Below, one piece after another: positions 50,533 to 59,384 of a DNA stretch of 64,000 bases. The stretch spans positions 1 to 64,000 of the forward strand of contig JAJFFK010000045.1 in the NCBI GenBank assembly GCA_021776655.1, given 5' to 3'. Position 1 is the stretch's first letter, and each line of letters opens with the position of its first letter. The stretch comes from Henriciella sp. (lineage in GTDB: Bacteria > Pseudomonadota > Alphaproteobacteria > Caulobacterales > Hyphomonadaceae). Made by a program: the position numbers and the translations under genes. Below the pieces are notes generated by a model. The model ran no database searches. It was not told where the DNA came from and saw only the letters and a list, made by a program, of their open reading frames with translations.

Positions 50533-51236
50533 AGTCCCAGCGTTTCACCATGAGCGGAAAATGCATCGGGCACTGGCGCTTCTATGGTTAGCGTTTGGCC
50601 ATCCGGCATCGGAAAGCTCAGGCTCGCGGCATGTAGCATCAGACGCGGGGCCTGATCGCCACCATACAGCGGATCGCCGACAATCGGACATCCAATATGG
50701 GCCAGATGTGCGCGAATTTGGTGCATCCGACCGGTTTCAGGACGGACCTCTAGCCAGGCATGGTTTTCAGCCCGTACCAGGACGCGCCAACTGGTTTTTG
50801 CGGCCTGAATATCACTGGTGCCAGGCTTTGCGATCTCGGCCCGAGACGGCTTTCGGCTTTGGCGCGCAAATGCCGCGTCAATCATACCGGACTCTGGCAG
50901 GTTTCGGGCGTTTGGAATCAGGGCCTGATAGACCTTTTGAACCTGCCTATTTTCGAACAATCCTGACAAATAGGCTGCGACCGGCTTGGTTTTCGCCGCC
51001 ATTACCAGACCCGACGTCCCGGCATCGATCCGATGTACCAAACGCGGCCGCTTACCGTTTGATCGGGCAAATGCCCACAGCAATTCATCCAGGCAGCGCG
51101 CCTTGTTACCGCGAGACTGTACCGGCAATCCAGACGGCTTATCAAACACTAACAAAGCGGCATCTTGATAGACAATCAGGCCCTGAACAAACGCCTTGTC
51201 TGCTGCAGAAACATGAGGGATTGGGCGGTTTCGCAT
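50529..51236 (-). CDS. RluA-family pseudouridine synthase without S4 domain
   Basis: The 235-residue protein has only the catalytic domain: LLVFDKPSGLPVQSRGN, RLVHRIDAGTSGLVMAAKTKPVAAYLSGLF (catalytic Asp), and WLEVRPETGRMHQIRAHLAHIGCPIVGDPLYGG. The absence of an S4 domain and the size fit RluA/TruC-like enzymes that modify tRNA or rRNA. The start is the ATG at MRNRPIPHVS; the frame extends upstream but the additional residues show no similarity. It converges with abgT (overlapping by four bases at the stops). Confidence 0.9.
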   Translation of the reverse strand: MRNRPIPHVSAADKAFVQGLIVYQDAALLVFDKPSGLPVQSRGNKARCLDELLWAFARSNGKRPRLVHRIDAGTSGLVMAAKTKPVAAYLSGLFENRQVQKVYQALIPNARNLPESGMIDAAFARQSRKPSRAEIAKPGTSDIQAAKTSWRVLVRAENHAWLEVRPETGRMHQIRAHLAHIGCPIVGDPLYGGDQAPRLMLHAASLSFPMPDGQTLTIEAPVPDAFSAHGETLGL

Positions 51237-51273
51237 TGGCTCAAATCGACTGAGATACCAGCTGTGGTAACGC

Positions 51274-52878
51274 TTATTCGCCTGCGCGACAGAGCCAGCG
51301 CGACCGATGATTATCCTTGGCATTATCAGCCCACCCGGTCAGAGTTGGATCGACCAGATTCTTGGACACCTGATACCACATCGGGGTCACTGGAAGGTCC
51401 TCAAGCATGATCGTTTCAGCTTGCGCAAACAGTTCAGCGCGTTTTTGCAGGTCAAACTCAGCGCTCGCAGATTGCAGCAACGCATCGTATTCTGGGTTAT
51501 TATAGCGACCATAGTTTTGCTGACCGGTGCTGGAATCGAGCAGATAAAGAAAGTTGATCGGATCATCAAAATCGGCAGTCCAAGCGCCATCCGCGATTTC
51601 GAAATCAGACTGGCGCAAACGGGCATATAGCACTTTGGTATCTTGGCGCAGGATTTGGGCATTGACCCATGGCGCGATCTCATTCCAGTTCGCTTGCGCG
51701 ACGGGTGCCGCCTTCGGATTGTCATCGGTAGAGCGGTGAATGAACTCGAACTTGAGTGGATTATCCGGCCCATAACCTGCATCTTCGAGCAGAGCCTTGG
51801 CCATGATCAGGCGCTCACGCCGATCTAGCGTGGACCAGCTGACTTGTGGGCGGTCCACGTCATAATTTGCCATGCCCGGGGGCACGAAACTGTAGGCGGG
51901 GATAAAGCCCGGCGTCAGGACTTTCTCGACCAGGTATTCGCGGTCAATCACCATGGCCAGTGCTTTACGAACCCGTAAATCATCAAATGGCGGCTGGCTG
52001 GAATTCATGCTCCAATAGGTCGTGACCAATTGCGGAGAGGTCCGCGCCCAGCCGGGCAGACGCCGATCAAGTTCAGCCTTGCGACCGCCATCAAAAGCAT
52101 TGTTGATATCCAGATCACCCGCTTCGATCTTGCGTTCCACAGCTGAAGCATCTTCAAGTTCGAAATAGGTCACACGCTCAAAACAAAGGCTATCGGCTTC
52201 ATCGAATAGCGGGTTCTTTTCCGTCACGAGTTGGTTGCCTGTGACCCAATAGACCAATTTGTATGGCCCGTTGACGACGATATTATCAGGCTGAATCCAG
52301 GCCTCTCCGAACACTTCGACCGTATGCTGTGGGACCGGATAGGTCGTGTAATGGGTCAGCAATCCGAGGAAATATGGCGCCGGGTTCTCCAGTGTGATCT
52401 CCAGTGTCAGGTCATCAATCGCCCGCACACCAAGTTCCTCTGGCGCAATCTCGCCACTGTTGAGTGGCTCCGCATTCTTGATATTGTACAACAGCGAAGA
52501 ATATTGCGAAGCAATTGCCGGATCTTGAAGACGGCGCAGCGCAAACACAAAATCGTGCGCGGTCAATGGCACGCCATCTGACCATACCGTGTCTTTCAGT
52601 TTAAACGTCCAAACCAGGCCACTCTCGTCCAGTTCCCAACTTTCAGCGACGCCCGGAATAATCTCACCATCGGCGGCCTCCTGCATCAGGCCGATAAACA
52701 TGTCACCGATAATAATATTCTCCCACTGCGCAGAAGAGCGATGCGGGTCCAATGTGTCGACTTTGGCAGAGATGCCACGCCGCAAGGTTGGGACATCATC
52801 CCCCGATTGGCCGCCGCAAGCTGACAGTATAACCGACACGGCAAGCGCCGTTCCGGCGAGAAAAGAATTGATGCGCAT
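51274..52878 (-). CDS. oppA: Peptide ABC transporter substrate-binding lipoprotein, OppA type
   Basis: The 534-residue lipoprotein (lipobox LSAC, Cys21) belongs to the SBP family 5: LRRGISAKVDTLDPHRSSAQWENIII near the start, GVAESWELDESGLVWTFKLKDTVWSDGVPLTAHDFVFALRRLQDP, INNAFDGGRKAELDRR, and YNNPEYDALLQSASAE with LFAQAETIMLEDLPVTPMW towards the end. It captures oligopeptides in the periplasm for the OppBC permease, encoded about 7 kb away. It is divergent from the next gene and likely has its own promoter. Confidence 0.93.
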   Translation of the reverse strand: MRINSFLAGTALAVSVILSACGGQSGDDVPTLRRGISAKVDTLDPHRSSAQWENIIIGDMFIGLMQEAADGEIIPGVAESWELDESGLVWTFKLKDTVWSDGVPLTAHDFVFALRRLQDPAIASQYSSLLYNIKNAEPLNSGEIAPEELGVRAIDDLTLEITLENPAPYFLGLLTHYTTYPVPQHTVEVFGEAWIQPDNIVVNGPYKLVYWVTGNQLVTEKNPLFDEADSLCFERVTYFELEDASAVERKIEAGDLDINNAFDGGRKAELDRRLPGWARTSPQLVTTYWSMNSSQPPFDDLRVRKALAMVIDREYLVEKVLTPGFIPAYSFVPPGMANYDVDRPQVSWSTLDRRERLIMAKALLEDAGYGPDNPLKFEFIHRSTDDNPKAAPVAQANWNEIAPWVNAQILRQDTKVLYARLRQSDFEIADGAWTADFDDPINFLYLLDSSTGQQNYGRYNNPEYDALLQSASAEFDLQKRAELFAQAETIMLEDLPVTPMWYQVSKNLVDPTLTGWADNAKDNHRSRWLCRAGE

Positions 52879-52986
52879 TTAAGTGTCTCCGGTATTTCGA
52901 ATAGACCAACATTTGGCGGCACTGTTTCAGACAAACGCAATTTTGCCTAGACGGCCGATACCGTCGCCTGACGTATATAGCGCGAC

Positions 52987-53685
52987 CTATCGCCCTCGGA
53001 AGAACCGCAACGCGCCAAGCAATCCCGCCAGAAAGGATCCAATCCCGCCGATAAATATTGCAATCGGGCTGACCGATTGAATCGTCGCGATCACCTGCCC
53101 GACCCGAGAGACTTCAACTTCAATCTCATCGCGAAATGTATGCAGTGGCAGCGCGCTACCATTTTGCAGCGCATAGAGGTCAATCGTCAGGAATTGTTGC
53201 CCGGTCTGGGTCGGCGTTACGCGCCAGCGCCAGACATTCTCGGTCAATGGTGACATTGTTTGAGTCATCGGTGTCGCGGCAACAATGTTAAATGAATCGC
53301 CTGATAGCGCAGCCAGGACTTGCGAAGACACCTGCGCACTGCTCTCGACAATTGTGCCTTGACCAGACAAGGCATCAGAGGCTGAAGCATCGCCAGTAGA
53401 ATCAACTGCCAGTGTGACATCGAAGGACATGCCAAACTTGGCCTTGGTTGGCGTTTCATAGGCAATCGGCACTGTCCGCAGCGTCGATACAATATCAGGT
53501 GCCACCGATGCGATCGATATCATATCGTCATCATCCAGAGATGGGGCCGCTCTGACCGCAGGTTGAGCAGCCACCTTTGGCGGCACGTCTGGTTGCGGAT
53601 AGGTCGACGCTTGATACTGCACAAACCCAAAAGTCGCTGCCCCCAGGCCCAACAAAATCAACAAAACCGAGATCAATCGAAACAT
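52987..53685 (-). CDS. Hypothetical protein with N- and C-terminal membrane helices
   Basis: The 232-residue protein has one hydrophobic helix at each end: MFRLISVLLILLGLGAATFGFVQY and VSPIAIFIGGIGSFLAGLLGALRFF (C-terminal RGR). Between them is a soluble beta-rich domain (FGMSFDVTLAVDSTGDASASDALSGQG and ENVWRWRVTPTQTGQQFLTIDLYAL) that would face the periplasm. I do not recognise the family. The ATG is used after a strong GGAGGGG; a GTG one codon earlier is possible. It precedes the prfC stop by about 110 bases on the same strand. Confidence 0.65.
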   Translation of the reverse strand: MFRLISVLLILLGLGAATFGFVQYQASTYPQPDVPPKVAAQPAVRAAPSLDDDDMISIASVAPDIVSTLRTVPIAYETPTKAKFGMSFDVTLAVDSTGDASASDALSGQGTIVESSAQVSSQVLAALSGDSFNIVAATPMTQTMSPLTENVWRWRVTPTQTGQQFLTIDLYALQNGSALPLHTFRDEIEVEVSRVGQVIATIQSVSPIAIFIGGIGSFLAGLLGALRFFRGR

Positions 53686-53794
53686 CACATCCCCTCCTGG
53701 ACAGCTTCAACCTAAGCCACCTTCTGACTCAGGGATAGCGTTAATCATGCCGGAATTGTGACGCGACCCGTAACCCCCGGTCTGGGATCAGACC

Positions 53795-55396
53795 CTAAGC
53801 CGACCGTTCCTTGGTAGCAGTGAACCGAATGTCAGGGTTCTTTTCTGCAGCATAGCTGACGTCCCAGCTATTCTTTGCCAAATATACCGGCGCGCCATCA
53901 AGGTCGGTTCCTGACGCAGATTTATTCTTGTCGAGAAAGGCCACTATCTTGGCCTCGTCGTCACTGCTAATCCAGCGCGCAACATTGTACGGTGCCGGTT
54001 CAAACACCACGTCCAAGCCATACTCCGTCACCATTCGCTCGGCCATGACGTCAATCTGTAGCGCCCCAACCGCCCCAACGATCATGTCAGACCCGATAGA
54101 TGGCTTGAACAATTGCGTCACGCCCTCCTCGGCGAGACCTTCCAGCGCTTTGCGCAAATGTTTGGCCTTCATCGGGTCTTTGGCGCGGGCCCGGCGAAGG
54201 ATTTCAGGCGCGAAGTTTGGAATTCCAGCAAACCTCACATCACCGCTTTCTGACAGGCTATCGCCGACCCGTAACTGGCCATGATTGGGCACACCGATGA
54301 CGTCACCAGCATACGCGGTCTCTGCAATCTCACGGTCTTGCGCCAAGAACATCAACGGATTGTGCACGTTGACCTGCTTTCCGGCGATTGTTTTCAGGCG
54401 CATACCGCGTCGAAACTCGCCTGAGCACAGACGCAGGAACGCGATGCGATCACGGTGATTAGGGTCCATATTCGCCTGAATCTTGAAAACAAACCCTGCT
54501 ACGCCCTCGTCATCGCGGTTCAGCTCGCCTGCAACATCCTTACGGTGGACCTTTTGCGGGCGCGGCGCCGGGGCGAATTCTTCAAGTGTCGCCAGCAGCT
54601 CACCAACCCCGAAATGGCGCAGCGCCGTGCCAAACACGACCGGCGTCAAATGGCCCTCGAGAAAGGCTTGTCGGTCCATTTTCGGCAAAGCTTCCCGGGC
54701 CAGTTCGCTGCCTTCTTCCAGTTCGGTTAAGGCGCCAGGATCGAGCTTCTCGCGCACAGCAGCCAAAGACGTTCGATCAGTCGACCCAGGGGTAAAAGCC
54801 TCACCCGGTGCCTGTTTGAAATAAGGTAAGTACTCATCGGTACGTAAATCCACCATGCCACCAAACCGGTTTCCACTTCCGGCAGGCCAATAGAGCGGGG
54901 CGGTGTCGAGTTGTAATTTGTCAGCCACCTCATCGAGTAATTCCAGAGGATCCAACGCCTCGCGGTCGAGTTTGTTGATGAATGTGATAATCGGAATATC
55001 TCGCATCCGGCACACTTCAAACAATTTCAGCGTCTGCGGCTCGATCCCCTTGGCTGCATCAAGCACCATGATCGCGCAATCTGCCGCCGTCAGGGTTCGA
55101 TAGGTATCTTCAGAGAAATCTTCGTGACCCGGCGTGTCCAGCAAGTTGTAGACATTGCCGCCAAACTCAAACGTCATCACAGAGGCGCTGACCGAGATGC
55201 CCCGGTCACGCTCAATCTTCATCCAGTCAGATGTCGTCCGGCGCCGCTCACCACGGGCCGCCACCTCACCCGCCGCACGAATGGCCCCGCCTGCCAGAAG
55301 CAGATTCTCCGTCAGCGTCGTCTTGCCCGCATCCGGATGGGAAATAATTGCAAAGGTGCGGCGGCGCGCAGCCTGCTCACTTAGAGATAAGGGCAT
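53795..55396 (-). CDS. prfC: Peptide chain release factor 3
   Basis: The 533-residue GTPase begins RRRTFAIISHPDAGKTTLTENLLLAGGAI (G1), with switch I ERDRGISVSASVMTFEF, G3 LLDTPGHEDFSEDTYR, and G4 ITFINKLDREALDPLELLD. The RF3-specific domains follow, with RMVTEYGLDVVFEPAPYNVARW and a C-terminus with AKNSWDVSYAAEKNPDIRF. RF3 recycles RF1/RF2 from the ribosome after translation termination. Length is normal. Confidence 0.96.
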   Translation of the reverse strand: MPLSLSEQAARRRTFAIISHPDAGKTTLTENLLLAGGAIRAAGEVAARGERRRTTSDWMKIERDRGISVSASVMTFEFGGNVYNLLDTPGHEDFSEDTYRTLTAADCAIMVLDAAKGIEPQTLKLFEVCRMRDIPIITFINKLDREALDPLELLDEVADKLQLDTAPLYWPAGSGNRFGGMVDLRTDEYLPYFKQAPGEAFTPGSTDRTSLAAVREKLDPGALTELEEGSELAREALPKMDRQAFLEGHLTPVVFGTALRHFGVGELLATLEEFAPAPRPQKVHRKDVAGELNRDDEGVAGFVFKIQANMDPNHRDRIAFLRLCSGEFRRGMRLKTIAGKQVNVHNPLMFLAQDREIAETAYAGDVIGVPNHGQLRVGDSLSESGDVRFAGIPNFAPEILRRARAKDPMKAKHLRKALEGLAEEGVTQLFKPSIGSDMIVGAVGALQIDVMAERMVTEYGLDVVFEPAPYNVARWISSDDEAKIVAFLDKNKSASGTDLDGAPVYLAKNSWDVSYAAEKNPDIRFTATKERSA

Positions 55397-55502
55397 GCAG
55401 AGGTCTCGTTCTTGTCAGTGCGCAGCGGTTAGCCGAAATCGTGCATTGCTTCAACGCATCTATGCAATCAGTCGTGGTTCGATCACATAACCGAGTTTCG
55501 GG

Positions 55503-55865
55503 TCAGGCCTTTTTGGAAACCGCATCACCAACCGGATTGTAATCATTATCAGCCCCGCGCCGATATGTTTCCAGAACCAGGGCCGGGACATCACTTAGCC
55601 GAGGCTCCACTCCGCCACTGATTGTTGGTTTCAGAATCAGACTGTTAGCCCCCGTCTTGGCAACGACGAGCGCCGCAATATCCATAGCTGTCTCAGGTTC
55701 CAGAGGCGCACGGCCATTACGGGAAAACACATCCTGAATATAGTGAATAGCATCCTGAGCCCGAAGCATGCGGGGGTCACCACAGCCCATTTCGCGCCAC
55801 CTTTGCAACAAGCGCGTTTCAGGCGCCTCCACATCAACAATCATATCATTCAACAAAAACAGCAT
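55503..55865 (-). CDS. Hypothetical protein
   Basis: I do not recognise this 120-residue protein. It is mostly hydrophilic, with LFLLNDMIVDVEAPETRLLQRWREMGCGDPRMLRAQDAIHYIQDVF at the start. The middle stretch AAL-VVAKTGANSLILKPTIS and the end ETYRRGADNDYNPVGDAVSKK show a conserved-looking design, but no motif is known to me. It has no signal or membrane segment. It lies about 70 bases after DUF1491 on the same strand. Confidence 0.6.
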   Translation of the reverse strand: MLFLLNDMIVDVEAPETRLLQRWREMGCGDPRMLRAQDAIHYIQDVFSRNGRAPLEPETAMDIAALVVAKTGANSLILKPTISGGVEPRLSDVPALVLETYRRGADNDYNPVGDAVSKKA

Positions 55866-55934
55866 GGCTCAATTCCCCAATAATGGGCATATGTCGGTGG
55901 TTTGGCGTTAAGAGAGTGTTACGATCTCAAATTG

Positions 55935-56282
55935 TCATTGCTTCGCTACGGGCTCCGTCAGGAAATCTCGCCCGTCTCGATCTTCAATTTCGATGACCCA
56001 GAGATCGCTATCTCTAGCCCTTGCACGGTTCACATAAGCATCAATCTCAGGCTCAAGCGGGCCAACGCCTTGTTCAATCAGATCAACGAAGACGCGCTCG
56101 CCTTCAATATTTGTGCGCGGCACCAAAGCGCGTGCCTGCCCCTGCAAGTCGGCGCATTTGATCAGGACATCGCCGCGATGCGCATCGCCTTTTTGCAAGA
56201 CAAACGCACTTGCTCCGGCGATTTGGGCTCGACGCAGCAGTGCAGCAACCCAGAGATCGGTTGGCAATCGCTCATCAAACAT
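55935..56282 (-). CDS. DUF1491 protein
   Basis: The 115-residue protein matches DUF1491: RLPTDLWVAALLRRAQIAGASAFVLQKGDAHRGDVLIKC, then DLWVIEIEDRDGRDFL. No signal peptide or membrane helix. Function unknown, but it is common and conserved in alphaproteobacteria. I use the ATG at MFDERLPTDLW, where family similarity begins. It follows the histidine kinase gene by about 58 bases on the same strand, a neighbour relation that could be just chromosomal. Confidence 0.88.
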   Translation of the reverse strand: MFDERLPTDLWVAALLRRAQIAGASAFVLQKGDAHRGDVLIKCADLQGQARALVPRTNIEGERVFVDLIEQGVGPLEPEIDAYVNRARARDSDLWVIEIEDRDGRDFLTEPVAKQ

Positions 56283-56339
56283 AATATCTAGCTCCCAGGG
56301 CCGATGCGGCGTCTGAGCCTGCAGAGGTGCCAAGGAGAG

Positions 56340-57719
56340 TTATTCAGCTGCCCCGCGAAGCCGGTTTATAGCCGCTGGCAAGGTGACTGTGACTTGTGTG
56401 CCCTCACCTGGCGCCGTGCGGATCATTACCTGGCCACCATGCATATTGGCAAGGCGCTGGACCATTGCCAGTCCGAGCCCTATCCCGGCCCGCCCACGTG
56501 CATTACGGCCCTGTTCAAAGGGTTTGGCAACGTGTTTCAAATCATCTGCGTCCATACCTGCACCGCGATCTGTGACCGAGATCGCCACATCCCGCCCGCG
56601 CGGGCTGACAGCCAATGTCACCACACCATCCGGATTGGAATATTTGATCGCATTGGAAACCAGATTATCCCAAATGCGATGCACCGCGCGCGCATCGGCC
56701 TGCACCAACACTTGGCCAGGCGCTTTGATCTCAAGTTGCACGCCCGCGCGCGCTGCATCCGCTTGCGATTGACGCAAGACCGCTTCGCCGCTGCTTGTCA
56801 CATCCATTGGGGAGGGGTCAATTTCATAGGTTCCGGCCTCGGATTTTGCATAATCAAGCATATCTTCGACCAAGCGCAACAATGTCTGACCACTCTCACG
56901 AATGAGGGCCGGATATTCCTTATAGGCGTCTGGCATTGGTCCGCGAATTTCCGACTCCATCATCTCGGAAAACCCAATCACAGCATTTAGGGGGCTTTTG
57001 AGATCATGTCCCAATCCAGCAAAGAAATCGGTGCGTTCACGTAACTGCTGTGCCATTTTCGGATCACTGCCAGATTCGAACCCTGCCTCTGGCAACAGAA
57101 CCAACACCCTCCCTGTCGCCCTGATCGCCTCAGTCACCAATAATTTCACTCCGGTTTTTGAAACTTTTCTGCCCTTGGTTAACAGCGATCCAGTTTGATC
57201 AACCAACACTTGCTCAGCCAATTGTCCGGCACTCAGACCAGGCCATATATCCAGATCACCTGCCACGCGGCGAATACGGCCAAGCTCAGAAATATCAACG
57301 AACAGAGCCGGCCAGTCATCAGGCATACCGCCGGGCTGCACCGCAACGTTCTGGACGATCGCAGGCGGTGCCTGTGTCCGGCCCGACTTGAACACGGTTA
57401 GAGTCCCGACAACTGCAAGCGTTGCTACAGATATCAGCTCAAGTACCGCCCCTATTCCGGGCAGCGCGGGCGGCAATAATCCGGTCATTTGCAGGATCGC
57501 CAGCACCGAACCACCGACAATCGCGCTGAGCACAGCGCCGCCCAAACGATCACGCCCCCAGACCAACCAAACGATGATCGGCCCAGCAACCAGCAATCCG
57601 AGTGCCCCAGACCCAAGTCCGCCCGAAATCAACGCCGCGCCGCAAACAAGTGAAGTGATTGAAATACCAGCCAAGGCACTCCAAAAACTTACTCTATAAG
57701 TTTGACTTGATCTCGACAT
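56340..57719 (-). CDS. Orphan sensor histidine kinase
   Basis: The 459-residue kinase has three or four membrane helices in its first 110 residues, a short linker/sensor segment, then the dimerisation domain with the phosphoaccepting His238 (LGHDLKSPLNAVIGF). The HATPase domain has Asn356 (DNLVSNAIKYS), D384RGAGM (G1), PFEQGRNARGRAGIGLGLAMV (F and G2 boxes). It is likely an active autokinase. No response regulator is encoded on either side, so its partner is unknown. The stimulus is unknown. Its start is divergent from the secreted protein at 57866. Confidence 0.92.
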   Translation of the reverse strand: MSRSSQTYRVSFWSALAGISITSLVCGAALISGGLGSGALGLLVAGPIIVWLVWGRDRLGGAVLSAIVGGSVLAILQMTGLLPPALPGIGAVLELISVATLAVVGTLTVFKSGRTQAPPAIVQNVAVQPGGMPDDWPALFVDISELGRIRRVAGDLDIWPGLSAGQLAEQVLVDQTGSLLTKGRKVSKTGVKLLVTEAIRATGRVLVLLPEAGFESGSDPKMAQQLRERTDFFAGLGHDLKSPLNAVIGFSEMMESEIRGPMPDAYKEYPALIRESGQTLLRLVEDMLDYAKSEAGTYEIDPSPMDVTSSGEAVLRQSQADAARAGVQLEIKAPGQVLVQADARAVHRIWDNLVSNAIKYSNPDGVVTLAVSPRGRDVAISVTDRGAGMDADDLKHVAKPFEQGRNARGRAGIGLGLAMVQRLANMHGGQVMIRTAPGEGTQVTVTLPAAINRLRGAAE

Positions 57720-57865
57720 CTTAACCGTACGGTGATTTTTGTTAGGCAGTTTGATCGGGCAGGCAGAATAAATTTTCTGTCAGAATCTGCATTTCAACAG
57801 ACGCTAGTCTTTGCCTCAAGCAAAAGATAGGCCAGTGTCAAATTGGTAGAGTAAGGATGTCTCAA

Positions 57866-58879
57866 ATGACCATGAAGACACTGACAGTGGCCATCGCCGC
57901 AATCGCAGGCCTCGGCTTAACAGCCACCGCCCAAATCGTGACGCCAGCCGCGCAACCAATATCCGCAGCCGCAGAAGGCGTATCTGATCCATTATCACAA
58001 GCCGCTGCATTATACGCGACCTATAATGGCGACGTCACCGACGTGAAAACGTCCGGTTTCAAATCAACCCACGATATTGATCGGTCCCTCAACAACCTTG
58101 GCGGGCACAATCCTGACCAGCTCTCACAAGGGTGGATGGCGTATTCAGCGCTGATCGCTGCACAGAACTCTGAATTTCGCGCAGCTGTCTTCGATATCGA
58201 AGGCTATTACGGACGTGAAGTGTTCGTTACAGGCCTGAGAAATGATCCGCGTTATGCCCGTACTTTGAATGGCGGCAACAGCGCTGTGTCAGCCTCTTTG
58301 AGCGCAGTTAATGCCGACAGCAAGCGCCTGATTGGTGCAGCAGCTTATGTGAAAGAACAAGCTTACAGCCTGCAAGGGACCAGTTGGGCCAAAGGCCGCG
58401 TCCGCAATACAGGTGCCAAGGCGGATGGACTACTCGCCTCGACACGCACAGGCATACCAGCCCGCAGCGCGATGCTTCGCGCAATGTCCTCGCCAGAGAT
58501 CAATGGTGTCCTGACCACAGCTGGCCAGTCTGGATCTCCGTCTGTTTGGGACTCTGTCTCAAGCGCAGCAAGTTCAATTCGTGTCCCAGCCTTCACGGGC
58601 AGTCTCGCCGGGACCAACCGGATTGCGCGCGGCAAAGAGCCGATTGCGGACCGCATCACAACATTGGCCGCGTTTCGTATCATCGGATCAGACCCCAGCT
58701 CGGCTCAGTCAATGCGAGTGGCAATGCAGGACCGTGAATCTTCGGCTTGCCTGAATATGGCAAACCTGAACTTGCAACAATGCGTCGCCGCAGCCCACAA
58801 CTATTACGAAGTTCCCTTCTGTATCGGCGAGCACGCGCTGGCAGATGTCGGCCAGTGTATCGGCCAGGTTACGCAATAA
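57866..58879 (+). CDS. Secreted hypothetical protein (337 residues)
   Basis: The protein has a signal peptide (MTMKTLTVAIAAIAGLGLTATA). The mature part of about 310 residues is mostly alpha-helical by composition, with NPDQLSQGWMAYSALIAAQNSEFRAAVFDIEGYYGREVF, many Ala/Ser/Gly stretches, and four Cys near the C-terminus (SACLNMANLNLQQCVAAAHNYYEVPFCIGEHALADVGQCIG) that could form two disulfides in the periplasm. I do not recognise it. The ATG with AAGGA at a good distance is used; another ATG lies three codons earlier. A terminator follows it directly. Confidence 0.72.
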   Translation: MTMKTLTVAIAAIAGLGLTATAQIVTPAAQPISAAAEGVSDPLSQAAALYATYNGDVTDVKTSGFKSTHDIDRSLNNLGGHNPDQLSQGWMAYSALIAAQNSEFRAAVFDIEGYYGREVFVTGLRNDPRYARTLNGGNSAVSASLSAVNADSKRLIGAAAYVKEQAYSLQGTSWAKGRVRNTGAKADGLLASTRTGIPARSAMLRAMSSPEINGVLTTAGQSGSPSVWDSVSSAASSIRVPAFTGSLAGTNRIARGKEPIADRITTLAAFRIIGSDPSSAQSMRVAMQDRESSACLNMANLNLQQCVAAAHNYYEVPFCIGEHALADVGQCIGQVTQ

Positions 58880-58901
58880 TCTCCAAACTCCTTAAAAATC
58901 A

Positions 58902-58932
58902 CCCCCGGCCACAGCGCCGGGGGTTTTCTTTT
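58902..58932 (+). terminator. Rho-independent terminator after the secreted protein
   Basis: CCCCCGGC (58902-58909) and GCCGGGGG (58916-58923) form an 8-bp stem over a six-base loop, followed by TTTTCTTTT. Confidence 0.93.
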
Positions 58933-58940
58933 GCCTTGTC

Positions 58941-59384
58941 ATGCCCCAAATGCGCACAATGAACCTGCACCAACGCGCCACCGACCTTGAAGAGGAGTTT
59001 TCATTCCTTGACGATTGGGAGGATCGCTATGCGCATATTATTGATATGGGCAAAGCCATCGCGCCGCTCGCTGAGTATGAACGCAATGAACAGACCCGTG
59101 TACGTGGCTGTGCCTCGCAAGTTTGGATGGTGATAGAAACGGGTGCGACTGAGCAACTGATCATCCGGGCTGAATCGGATGCCATGATTGTCTCCGGTCT
59201 GATCGCCATCCTGATACGTCTTCTGTCTGGAGCAAGCGGCGCTGAGATTACCGATTTTGACGTCAAAGCATTCCTCGAACGTATCGGCGTGTCAGGCACA
59301 CTCAGCGCGCAACGCTCTAACGGGCTTGCCTCAATGCTGCAACGTATCAAGCAGATTGCGGCAGCGAGCGCTGAGGCAGACTGA
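58941..59384 (+). CDS. sufE: SufE cysteine-desulfurase partner
   Basis: The 147-residue SufE has EEFSFLDDWEDRYAHIIDMGKAIAPL, then RVRGCASQVWMV with the sulfur-accepting Cys57. Later it carries SDAMIVSGLIAILIRLLSGASGAEI and NGLASMLQRIKQIAA. SufE takes persulfide from SufS for iron-sulfur cluster assembly in the cytoplasm. Several ATGs in frame (58941, 58953, 58959) are close to the terminator and leave the start uncertain. Its 3' end overlaps the convergent DUF6456 gene by 38 bases. No other suf genes are next to it. Confidence 0.93.
   Translation: MPQMRTMNLHQRATDLEEEFSFLDDWEDRYAHIIDMGKAIAPLAEYERNEQTRVRGCASQVWMVIETGATEQLIIRAESDAMIVSGLIAILIRLLSGASGAEITDFDVKAFLERIGVSGTLSAQRSNGLASMLQRIKQIAAASAEAD

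Noticed and set aside
50471-51253. Plus-strand frame of 260 residues over the pseudouridine synthase
   Set aside because: It starts within abgT and is antisense to an enzyme with clear catalytic motifs.
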